Source: Rutstroemia sp. NJR-2017a BVV2
Lineage: Eukaryota; Ascomycota; Leotiomycetes; Helotiales; Rutstroemiaceae
NCBI GenBank assembly: GCA_002946415.1
Contig: NJPS01000022.1
Span: 496,001 to 560,000 of the forward strand
DNA: 64,000 nt
Reading direction: 5' to 3'
The notes below the pieces were generated by a model, which saw nothing but the letters and a program-made list of their open reading frames with translations, did no database searches and was not told where the DNA came from. Made by a program: the position numbers and the translations under genes. Below, piece after piece: positions 11,901 through 23,900 of the stretch (its first letter is position 1; each line of letters opens with the position of its first letter).

Positions 11901-14900
11901 AGCGATAGCTTTTGCTTTGCGTTTCTTCTTGTCTTTCTTGGATTTCTTCGGTGAGGAGACGATAGGCTCAACTTCTGGTGCTTCATTGACATCTCTCGAG
12001 AAGGGTTCAGAGGGCGGTTGTTCTTCAAACGGTATATTCAATACTGGCTGAGAGGTGCTTTCTTCAACGTCTTGAATCCGGTCTGACGCCGGCTCTACAT
12101 TTGCTTGATGTGATTGCTCGGTATCTTGAGACACTCGTGCTAGTTCTTGAACTGTAGTATCGGTTGAAAATTTTTCAGTGTTTTTTGAACTGTCGGTCAG
12201 AGCATCGATGTTGGCGCTTGGTGACGTAAGGTGTGCGGATTCACGTGGATCAAAGTCATTGGTTGGAATTTCACGTGATGCTTCGGCATCAGTGGTCTGG
12301 ACTTCGCTTGCTTGCGAATCATTGTTGACCGATTCTAATGTGCGTTCGAAGATGGGGCCACCATGTGTGCCGTGCACTGCATCGAAAATTGGGTCGGCTG
12401 GCATTGATTGAGCCGGGGCTGCTACTTCTACCGGGTTTGCACGTTCTTCTGACGGTGTTGCGGGAACCGACTTGCGCTTCTTCCTGTCTTTCTTGGACCT
12501 CTTGGGAGATACAGGAGTAAAGTCTTGAATTGGCTCTGGTGTTATTACAGAAGCCGACTCAAAATTTTCCCGAACCTCGAGTTTGGCAGGTTCCTTAGCC
12601 TCGGGAGATTCTTCAAGTGGCTGTTCTGCAGTTGCCGGTGCTATCTCAGAAGATCCTATCACTTCATGATGAGCTGGTTCGTTCGACTCAGTAAGGACTT
12701 CCGAGGTGGGTTCTTGAACATTAGAAATACTCTTTGGCTCCTGCGTAATTTCCTGAACAGTGGGCTCTTGCTCTAGCACTTCATCAACTGGAACATATTC
12801 ACGCTCTAAAGTCGGCTTGAAGGTATCCTCAGCAGTAGAAACTGGTTCTTCCTCCTGTTTAGCATCGACAGATTCACTGAGTGGTTCAGTAGGAAGACTT
12901 TGCTCTGGTTCCAATTCACGAAGAGCTGGTTCCTTCACGTCAACCTCAGCTTTTCCCCTCCCCTTCTTGTTCTTTTTGCTCTTCTTTGGCTCTGAAGTCG
13001 GCAACGCCCATTCATCTTCCGCTTGAGTTTCTGTGACGACAGGGGCTTGACTTGATGTAGCTTCGGGGATTGCTTGTGGCTCTTCTGCGACTGCTTCAGC
13101 GGGCAGGGAATGCTCATCGACGCTTGCGGGGGGCTCGGAAATAGGCTCTGATGGGATGGGAGCATTTTCTGCGATATCTCGAGTTGGTTCAAGGTTACCT
13201 TCGAAGGGCAAGGATGGTTCGTGAAAATTTGTAGCTGTTTCGGGGATGGACTCTGATGGAAGAGGAGTATTGGCAGCAATCTCTAACGCTGATTCGTGCT
13301 CGACCTCAGCAGATTGACTTGGCTCATCGACGTTTGAAGCTGACTCAAGAACAGACTCGGATGGAATAGGAATACTAGCAGCAGTCTCTAAAGTCGACTT
13401 AGGCTCGATTTCGACTTCAGGCTCGGTTGACTTCTCGATCCTTAATTCTGGTTCAATTGGCTGTTGTTCCTGTTCTTTGACAATGTTCTCTGCAGTTGTC
13501 CCCGTTGGCGCCGAGGCTTCTGCGAGTGCGGCGGCTTGCAAACTCTTACGTTTCTTTTTCTTGTCTTTCCTCGATTTCTTGCTTGGTGTTTCCGGGACGT
13601 CATCTTGATTATTGACTGGAGCAGTAACGATTGTCTCCCTGATAGGCTCGACAGATCTCTCAATATTTGGCTCTGGGGACTGTTCGACAATTGTCTCCGT
13701 AACAGGCTCGATAGATCTTTCAATATTTGACTCAGAGGATGCTTCGATGAGTTGCTCTGAAGTGGGCTCAATCGGTTTCTCAATGATAGGCTCAATCGAA
13801 TCATAAGTAGGCGCAATAGTTCTCTCAACGGTAGGCTCCGAGGATTGCTCAATGATAGGCTCAGAAGGCTGCTCAATAACAGGTTGCTTAATGACAGACT
13901 GCTCAATGATGGGCTGCTCAATGGTAGGCTCCGATGATTGCTCAATGGTAGGCTCCGATGTTTGCTCAATGACGTGCTCAGAAGGCTGTTCAGTAACAGG
14001 CTCCGTCGAATCAGAAACAGGCTTGATAGATTGCTCCACGGTAGGCTCCGAAGCTTGTTCAACGGCTTGCTCAACACCAGACTCGACGGATTTTTCGATA
14101 GCAGGCTCAGAAACATTCTCAACGGTTCTCTCGACGACAGGTTCAGCAGGCCGCTCGACAGCAGATTCGATAGATCGCCCAACAATAGGTTCGGTCGATC
14201 TACCAAAAGCAGACTCGCTCTCCGAGAAGGATCGCACCCTTGGAGTTCCATCAAGGGATGGTTTCCTAAAGGCCTTCGCTGCCTCCTGGGAAAGGAATGA
14301 TTGTAAGCTAGGTCTCTTTTCCTTGTCTCTCATCGACCTTCTGCCTGAACTCTCTGGCGCATCGCTTTGCTCCACTATTGGAGTAGGTGGTGTTTCGACG
14401 TCTTGAGTGATTGGCTTTTCGGGTTCTTGAACTTCTGTCTCTCGAGAGACCGAAGTCTCTGCTTGCTCTGGCTCGGCACTCAATGACTCGGTGAATTCTG
14501 GTGTTGCGACACTTTTGCCCTTCTTCTTGTCTTTCTTTGTCTTCTTGACAGGTAGGGCCAACTCTTCTTCGATTGTCGGCGTTGTTGCAGGCTCAGATTC
14601 AACCATTGATTTTGGCATTTCCATTGGGGTTTCCGGCACCGTTGGCAACTGTGAAGCTTCGGGTGCAGTAACAGGTCGTATTGGGGTCTCTGGCTCAGCA
14701 GGCTTGTTTTTCTTCTTACCCCAACCCAATTCTTGCACCATCTCCAAAACACCCTTTCTTCTAGCCGACAGCGGACCCAGTAATGAAGAGAAACCAGGAG
14801 TCAGTGGCGTGGCTAGCGGATCAACAGACCTGGAAGCTGGCTCGTTGTTTGGGACAGAGATAGTTTGTTCGACAGGAGCGGAACTTAGCTCTGCAGCTGA

Positions 14901-17900
14901 CGACTCAATGACAGATGAGATGTCTTTGGCTTTGGTTTCATCATCAGCCGGATCTTGGAGTTGGCTGCTCTGCTTCTTCTTTTTCTTGTCCTTCTTAGAC
15001 TTTTTGGTAGGCAAGGTAAGTTCAATCTCAGGACTAGCAACAATAGGTTCAGATGTAGTTGGCTGAATGATGTCGTCACTCTTTGGGGCGTCCAGTACTT
15101 CCGAAGTAGCAGTCTCTTCGGCAGGTGTAGACTCCATCAAGTTGTCCTTCTCCTTGATCTCGTCGGTCTTCTCGTCGGGTAATGCGATCTGGGCTTCTGG
15201 CTCGGTCGCTGCAGTTTGTGCAATCTCTTTGACGGGCGTAGGTTCCACCACGTTGTCCTTCTCCTTGATTTCGTCAGCCTTCTCTTCGGGGAATGCAATC
15301 TCGGCTTCGGCTTCGGGCGCGGGCGCGGCTGCTGCAGTTTCCACAGGTGCGCCGTCAATCTTCTCCTGCTCCTGATTATCTAGCTGTGGAATATTGGCTG
15401 GTGTCTCGGCTGTGATAGAGTCAAGCGGCGCGACATCAATTTTGACTGCATCTTGCATCTCTGGTTCTTGAGTGATTGTCGGTGTCTCATCTTGTCCAAT
15501 TGGCTCGGTAGCCGCATCGGTAGCAGATGTGCTTTCACCAATCGTTTCTTCTGTTTGGATGGCGGGCTCCTTTTCTTTCCTGCCATTTTCCAAAGTATTG
15601 TTGACTGGAGCGAATTCGGTCTCTGGCTCGACAGCAGTAGCTTGCTCAATTGTCTCTTCAGTCTGCTCGGGCTGAGAAGTGGTAAGATTTTCAGACTCAT
15701 CGACGAGCTCAATGGTAGCAGCTCCAATTGGCTCAGGCTGTGAAACACGGGTGTCTCTAGACTCCTCAATCGGTCCAGGTTGAGAAATAGCTAGATCGGC
15801 AGGCTCTACAATATCCCTAGCCACGGGTTTAGAAGACAACTCATCGACTTGAGGTTCATCCGCACTCTTTTCTTCCTTGCCAGAAGCAGCTTCGAATTGC
15901 TCCTTTGATTGGTTTGCAAGCGCAAGCTGATTTTCATCTTGTACAGATTCGGTAATAACGTCCGGCTTCTCTTCGACAGTTGCGGATGCCTCGAGATCTT
16001 GAGATTCGACTGGTGCAGATTGTTCCAAGTCTTCGAACGCTTGAATTGTCTCCTCCGTTGGCGTTTGAGGAGCACTATCACGCTTCACGTCATTTTGCGA
16101 CTTGCTCACGGACTCTGCGGGTAATTGACGGTCAAGAGAAAATCGATCCGGTTTGGCTTCCTCAATAAGATCCTTTGATGTGGAATCTTCGGCAACGTCT
16201 TGTGGGCTTTCAGCTTCATCATGTAACTCTTCTGCTGTAGTTGATCTTGACAGTCCAGAGCGTTTCCTCTCCTCAGATCCGATCTTATCTTGAGCAAGAG
16301 AATCATCCTTGGAAAGTTCCGCGCCAATAAAAGCAGCTCCCACGGCAGCAGCTGGAAGAACGGTTTCAGCAGGAGGGAAATAATCCTTGTCGCTAGATCT
16401 GCTGATCTCCGCTGTAGCTCCTGTCCATGGCGTAGCAGGAGTAACTGGCCAACCACCAGGGCCTACCATCGGTGTAGGTTTCTCGAATTCTGGTACTAGA
16501 CTAGCAATTTCGGGCTGGACTTGAGTTGAGCTTTGGTCCTCTAGTGCTTTATTCTTCTTGCTTTTCTTTTTGCTCTTTTTCGGCGAAAGAGGAACGACGG
16601 GCTCACTGATCTCAGGTTGAATGACCTCTTCCACGACCGGCGCCGTCTCCAAGGTTTCATTGCTCTCGACATCGGCAACAGGTTCGCGAATCTGTTCATT
16701 TGTCGCTTCTTCTTCTAGAGCTGCTGCTGCCGCTGCCGCCTTCTTTGCCTTTTTCTTGCCTTTCTTCGACAATGGGGCGGGGGTATCCTCAGTGGGTTCT
16801 GCGGGAGTGGTAGCCTCTTGCACTGCTTCCTCAACGGGCTCAGACAACGATTCTTTAGGCGCTTCTTCTTCGATAGTCTTGGAGAAGGATTCTTCAAGAG
16901 CTTGTTCTTCGACAACTTTGGAGGACGGTTCTTCAGGTGCTTGTTCTTCGATAGCCTTATAGAATGATTCTTTGGGCGCTTCTTCTTCGACGGACTTAGA
17001 GAAGGGATCTTCAGGGGCTTGTTCTTCAACAGTTTCGGAGACCGGTTCTTCAGGAGTTGTTCCGTCGACGGCCTTAGAGAATGATGCTTCAGGAGCATTT
17101 TGGGAAGGTTCCACGACATTTTCGACAGTCTCATAGAAAGGTTCAAGAGCTTCTTGGGGAGGTTCCACGACGTTCTGAGACGATGGCTCTGCCTCTACCA
17201 CAGGTTCTTGAGATTCTGAATCAAGAGAAACTGCCCGATTTTTCCTAGCCTTCTTCCTGTCTTTCTTAGATTTGGGTGAAGCGACAAGGTCATCGTTGAT
17301 TGGTACAGCATCGTCAGTATTCCCGATAGGAGCTGGCGTCTCGAGTGATGTTGGTTCGGGCTCATCTAAAGTGGAAGGCTCTTCTGATTTTTCCGGCGAC
17401 ATCTCAGGGATAAGCTCCGCTGTGCGTTCTTCAATGGGCGACTCGGGCATAGGAATGGACTCCGGTGCAATCTCTTGTGCTTCTTGTTGAATCAATGTCT
17501 CGGGATCAGCATCGGCGCTGAATTTAGAAGGAAACTCTGACGCGACTTCTGGCTCAACCTCCAAAGCTCGCTCTTCCGTTGGTGTGTCGGGTACGGAAAT
17601 GGACTCAGGTGCAATCTCCTTTGTTTCTTCAACCGGGTCTTCATGAACAGTAACAGACGCAGGCGCAATCTGTTTCCTTTCCTCTTCATTCGAGAGCTCA
17701 ACCTCCTGCGCTCGCTCTTCCGTCGGCGTCTCTGGTACAGGAATAGATTCAGGTGCAATCTCTTGTGCTTCTTCAAATGGGACAGGAGTGGATTCAGGCG
17801 TAATCTCCTTTGCTTCTTCAACGGGAGTCTCAGAGACGGGAACAGACTCGGGTGCAATCTGTTTCGTTTCTTCTTCGTTCGGAAGCTCAACCTCCTGCGC

Positions 17901-20900
17901 TCGCTCTTCTGTTGGCGTCTCGGGTACGGGAATGGACTCGGGCGTAATCTCCTTTGCTTCTTCAACCGGGGTCTCAGGAACAGGAACAGACTCAGGTGCA
18001 ATCTGTACGTTTTCTTCTTCGCTCGAGAGCTCAACCTTGTGAATTGGCTCTTCCGTCGGCGTCTCGGATACAGGAATAGACACCGGCTCGACTTCATGAA
18101 CTGATTCTTCCCTCGGCGTCTCAGATAAAGAAACAAACTCAGGCTCAACCTCCAGCGCTCGCTCTTCACTTGGGCTCTCAGGAACAGGAACAGACTCAGG
18201 CTCCACATCTTGCTGAATCTCTGGCGCTTGCTCCTGAACCGGGGTCTCCGGTATAGGCGTCGACTCCGCAGCTTCCATCTCCTTCTCCGCCGCGGCAGCC
18301 GCAGCAGCAGCTTTAGCCTTCTTCCTATCCCTCTTCTTATCCTTCTTCGATTTCGGCGTCAATGGCATCATCGCAAGCTCATCAAAGGTATCATTTTCAG
18401 CGGCTGGCGTAGCTGGCTCTTCCAGGTTTTCAATTTCCCGAGTATTGGAGTTTTCCGGCACTTGCTCTTGTGGCTCCGTCACATTATCATCGAGGACCAA
18501 GGATTTGTTTTCCGAGGTGGTAGGTGCTGGTTCTTGGACTTCCATGTCAGCTGGTTGTTCCGTCTCCGGTTCCGGCTCAAAGGATGAGATATTTTTGCCT
18601 TTCTTCTTGTTCTTCTTGGACTTGGGAGACAAGAACTCTTCGACGGGTTCTTCCACCGGGGCAAGTGGTTCTTCGACGGCCTCTCGACTTTCTTCAATCA
18701 CGGTTGGCTGTTCACTTGAAACATTTTCAGACTTTGCTTCCGCAACATCATCACGCGCAATCGCGACGGGACTATCCAAGAAAGATTCCGGTTCCGGCTC
18801 AGCAGTGGCATCAACATCAACATCCTCAGCTGCAGCCTTCCCCTTGTTACTCTTCTTCTCCATTGAGTCCTGCGTCGTGAATTCCTCAAACGCATGCGTC
18901 TCGATCGGAGTGAAGACCGACTCCATTTCTGGGGTGAGCTCCGGGCGAACCTCGGCTTGGGCTACCTGCACGTCATCACCACCATCATCTTGGGCGGCGG
19001 CTAAAAGCGCCTTTGCCTTTGCCTTCTTCCTATCTTTTTTCTTTTGCGATTTCGACAGAGTAAACTCCTCAGTCGGTTCGACTTCGTCTTCAATGCTCAT
19101 TATTGTTTGATTGTCTGGCTCGGAAATTCCACTCAGCGTTAGTAGTGCCTTCTCTCGCTCGGCCGCGATATCATGTGACTCAGAGGAGGACAATGGCGAG
19201 TTGTCGTGTCCGCTTTTGTCGTCGCGCGCGATGTCTTGAGGAGAGGAGGTAAGCTGTTTATCATCGCTTGATATTTGAGACGCGATGAGAGAACCAGTTG
19301 CAGTTGCAAGCGCTGCTGCTCCGATGGTCTGAGCTACCAAATCTGGTGATGAGGTTTGATTTGCATGAGGTGAAACATGCGAGAATAATTTTTGTGTCTC
19401 TAATGTTAAAGAGGAGTCTTGCTTAAACTCTGCAGATGGCGCTAGGTCTTTCTTTAAGGTGTTCGCAGTCGGTGTGGAGACTTTGTATGCACGATCGTCA
19501 GATGAGGGGCTGGTACGGGCCATGGAGAGTGGCTCGAGTGGGTCCTCCGAAGGGCGGTGAAGATCCAATTTTTCCTCGTCAAAAACTCCCGATTGGGGTA
19601 AATTGGCCACGTCAAGTTGTGAGGAGGTCCGAGATGGTGGTAATTGTGGCAGACTCGCTATTTGCTCTTCTGGCTGCACGTACGACCCACGTCGATTAGT
19701 TTCCAAGAGGTACAGGGGTTTATATTCCTTGGTATCTTTATCCCACGATTTTGGACGAGATTTAGGTCTTGAAAAAGTAGTTGATTCTGCATTTGGAGAA
19801 CCTGGAATTGCAATTTGAGGAGCTCTTGTCGAAACAGGTGATGATGATATTGATCTATTTCCCATGACGAATTTAAGAGGTACAGCGCTAGGGCTTGAAG
19901 TTTTCAACGGGGTTTCCTGCAAACTCCTGCGACTGCGCGGAGTCTTTTCCTTTGGTGTACGTCTCTCAGAGTCCGGTGTAGTTGGTCGACTCTCCGGGAG
20001 TTCTGGCAGATCATCAATTGCATCAACAATGGGTGACACTGGACCACTTGGCGGAAGCGGTAGTAAATCACCATACTGAGGATCAATTGATGGTCTAAAT
20101 TCCCGTTCAGATATCTCCAGATCAAAATTTTCCTCCCTTCCTGGTTCCCCCAAATTTTCATTCTCATTCTGCTCAATCTCAATCTCATTCTCATTCTCAT
20201 TCGCGGCATTTGCATACTGGTGATGCTGAGCAACTACTGCAACAGCACCCGCAGCAAGGCCGGCACCCGCGCCAAGGATGCCGGCATTATCTAAAAAAGA
20301 ATCCTTCTTCGCCTCACTGCTTTTACTCCCCTGCTTCTCTCCATCTTTCTGTAGACCCGTGGTACTATCCATGCGCGTGAATTGGCCGTTGGTCTCAGCC
20401 GAACTCACTTGTGTCAGGCCAGAGGTAGCTTGCGATGGTGATCCGATGCGTCCAATTAGCCCGAGACTATCACTTCTTTTTTTCTTTTTTTTCTTGACGT
20501 CGTCCGGATCGTCACGACTGAGCTTTGAAGAATCTTCTCTAGAGCCGGATCCTGACCTTGAGCCGCCGAAGAAGCTGAAGAGTCCGCCGGTTCTCCTCTC
20601 TTTCTTCGAATCTCCGCCCTCTTCAGGAATTCCTGCCATTGCAACTGCTTTCAGATCATCAAGGTCATCGATGGTACTGCTGCGGTTCAATTTTCGAGGT
20701 CTTCGAAAGTCATGCTCTTCTAGGTCACCAAGAGTGCTGCTGCGACTTAACTTCTTTGGCCTTCGAAAGCCGACGTCATCATTCTTGATAGAGCGCGGAA
20801 GGGAGCTTGATCGTTCCTCATTCATGATTGAGCGCGGAAGTGAACTCGTTCGTTCCTCTTTATCCAATCGCGGTAATTTTGGTGGAGCTTCCTCGGAGCT

Positions 20901-23900
20901 GTAGCTGTTTTCTTCGGAAGATGTTTGTGGTAAGGAGATCTGTGCCGGGTCGACCTCATCGTATTGATCGTTCTTGTTTCGCAAGCTCTCCTTTGAACTT
21001 CTGCTCGATTTGCTTGATCTGCCTCCTTCAAAACCACTATCACGCTTTGAATCTCGCGGATTGAATTCTTCGCCGTTTTTGAAACTCTGAACAGAATCGA
21101 GACTTCTGCGGTTTGTGCCTCTCGGAGATTCATCATCCTCATCACGAGCTGATGAGCGATTATTTAGCTTCTTCTTCAATGACGGTGCGATTTCAGGATC
21201 ATAATTATCACGAGTAGACCTTGATGACTCCTGGGACTTCCGCGGGGTATCCTCAACCGGCTGTTCGATGTAGCTTTGCGGTGGATCAGCGAATGGAGAG
21301 ACCGGATCGACTTCAACGAATGAAGACATATCTCTTTCGAGACCCGGTGGTTTAGTTGCCTCCCTTTCACGTCTTCTCTGCTCTTTGTTGCTTATTCTTG
21401 GAGCCTCATCAAAGTAGCCTTCCGGCTCCTCAATGATTATCTCGGACATGGGAGTGAACTCCTCGCCTGCCCATCTTTCCTTTTTGGTAGGCTTGCTTGG
21501 CTCCTCCTCGGCAGCAGGTGATACACTTGTCCAATCTTTCGGCGTCTCAGCAACTTCACCAATCACGTAACCGCGGTCAGTAGCTGGAGCGTCTTGGAGA
21601 TCCGAAACCGTCTCGGCCCACGGACCTTTGTAAACAAATTCGTTAGATCCTGCGGGCGAGTCCCGTTTACGGAAAGCAGGGTCGTCAATAACCAGGTCAG
21701 GGTTAAATCCAGTGTCCTGTAATCCAGCGGCCACATGGGCAGTGAAATCCAAGTCATCGTCAAAGGCTCCAGGTACGTGTCCTGATGGTGCGGTGACAGG
21801 TTTAGGACCAATCTTCGGCGGGCTCTCCCTCCTCGGGCGTTCGTCCGGGGTTCCAGGCTCCACGACCACTCCACGGTATTCGTACGGACCCTGATTGCGG
21901 TCTCTGTCGTCCAACCTCGACTTCCTAGGAGCATCCCGATCATCAGTTACCTTTGAATCCCTAGCAGACTCACTTGAGCTTGCTAGTACTGCACCGGCAC
22001 CTGCTCCCATGACGCCTGCCGCAATTGCACCCCAGCCATTTCCAGATCTAGATTTTTCAGAACCATCAGGTTGAGAGTTGAATTCCTCTCTGCCATCAGT
22101 TGGGCTTTCGACCTCGAAGTGCTTGGTTTCGTTGACTCCCCAAGTGACACCCTTGGAGACAGTAGACTGTGTTGGCGACGAAACAGGAGCATCAGCTGCT
22201 CGGATGACGTCTCCCCTTGGGCCAAGAATGACAGCTGGTGTAGGTCTAGAGCCACGTCTTCCACGCTCTTCTTCTTGAGGTCTAGATGAAACTGGCTCGC
22301 GAGGTTGTTCTCTGTCTTGTGCTCTGGAACCTTGTCTATCCGACCAGCGATCGTCGTAAGAGCGCTCCTTTTCCGTCCGAGATGAGACTTGTTCACGACG
22401 CTGTTCCCTTTCTTGTGACTTCGGCTCCACCTTTCTCTCCGTGCGGCGCTTGTCGTCTTCGCGTTCTTCTGATCGAGCAGCAACATTATTAGTTTTGGTG
22501 CTAGCAAACTGCTTTTCAGGCGAAGGTGTTGGAACAGGAGTAGGTTGAATCAAATTCAAAAGAGGACGAGGCAATTTAGCATCTGGATCTCTGATCATGA
22601 AAGGACCCTCAAGATCTGCATGATCACGCTTATATCTCATTGCAGGAATGCTGTAGACTTTCAAGTCTCTTGGGGTCATAACGTAGTCCAATGTGAAGTC
22701 AGCATTAGGTGCATCGTACGGACCTTTCTTTTTGCGGTCATGCATGCCAGGCGGTGTGACAATGCGTGTTGGCTCTTCCACCTCTTCCTCTACCTCGTAC
22801 TTGTTGATAACAGAAGGTTCGGGAGACGGACTTCTTGACCGACGGACTTCGGCAGCAACTTTCCTAGCCATGACGATTTCACGATAAGCTCTATCGGCTT
22901 CTGCCATGACCATTGCGTGTTGCTCTTCTTCAGGAATCTCGCTTTTTTGGCCTGGTGTGGAGTTCTGATCATCAGCATCAGTGCGTCGCTCACCACGTCG
23001 CTTTTCAGCTCTAGATTGACGAAGACCCTCTGCTCCAACAGCAGCTGCAGCTGCGGCTATAGCTACTGCATCGATAGGTGCCGTAGAGTGTTCGGCCTCC
23101 TCGTAGATACGCTCAGCTTCGTGCAAGACTCTTTCACTGTCTCTGTAGCGTCTGCCTCTATCTTCCTCGTCCGCCCCGCGGTCTCTACCTGCGTCGGTTC
23201 GTGAGACCTTGGATGTGTCTTTGTTGGATGAAGTAGATTTGCGTGAAAAGTTTGGTTCTCGATCAACAGTAACCACGGTTGGTGCAGCTCCTTGTTGAGG
23301 ATGAATTTGACTTGGTTCATTGACAGGGGAATCTTCAACCTGATATTGGAAAGGATTGACAGGCTGGGGAGGTTGAGGAGGTGCGGACACTTCAGACTCT
23401 ACGTTAGAGCGTTTATCATCGTATCTATCGCTCACACGATCAGCGTCACGTCGTTCCTGCCGTCTTGCCTCACGTCGTCTGGCACGTTCTTCTGCTGCTG
23501 CATCCGGATCATCGCGACGTGAATCTCGCGTAGTGTCACGGCTAGAGTTGGAAGTGATGCTTCTCGCATCGTCCTTAACTCGCTCAATTTCACGAGTTTG
23601 CTCTCGTTTCTCATCACGTTCCGGTCGATCATCCTTGTTTTTCTCGCGACGTTTAGCAATGCTGCCTTCGGAGACAGAGAATTCCTCCTCTGCACGACGC
23701 CGTTCCCTGCGTTCATCTTCACGTCGACTAGCAACACTTTCAGCTTCTCTGCGGCTCTCTCGTTTGTCGTCCTCTCGAGCATCATTCATGTCATCTCTCT
23801 GGCTTGATGCGAGAACAGCCCCAATAGCGGCACCAGCAACACCTGCCAAAGCAGCCCCAGCCAGCGACTGCCTGTTTGATGAACTCTTCAAGATCCCACC

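Larger units (their letters stand above)
9310..19049 (-). repeat. About fifteen Lys-rich modules inside the giant protein
   Basis: Basic modules of about 12-18 residues, built on S-K-K-x-K-K-x-R/K-K, recur through the acidic middle of the protein. Approximate genomic positions are 19036, 18610, 18335, 17258, 16757, 16566, 14988, 14537, 13561, 12972, 12490, 11935, 10237, 9540 and 9322. Many are preceded by a proline and a hydroxyl residue (TPKSKKDKK, SPKKSKKNK). Spacing is irregular, roughly 60 to 565 residues. They resemble the repeats that give the involucrin-repeat family its name. Confidence 0.85.
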
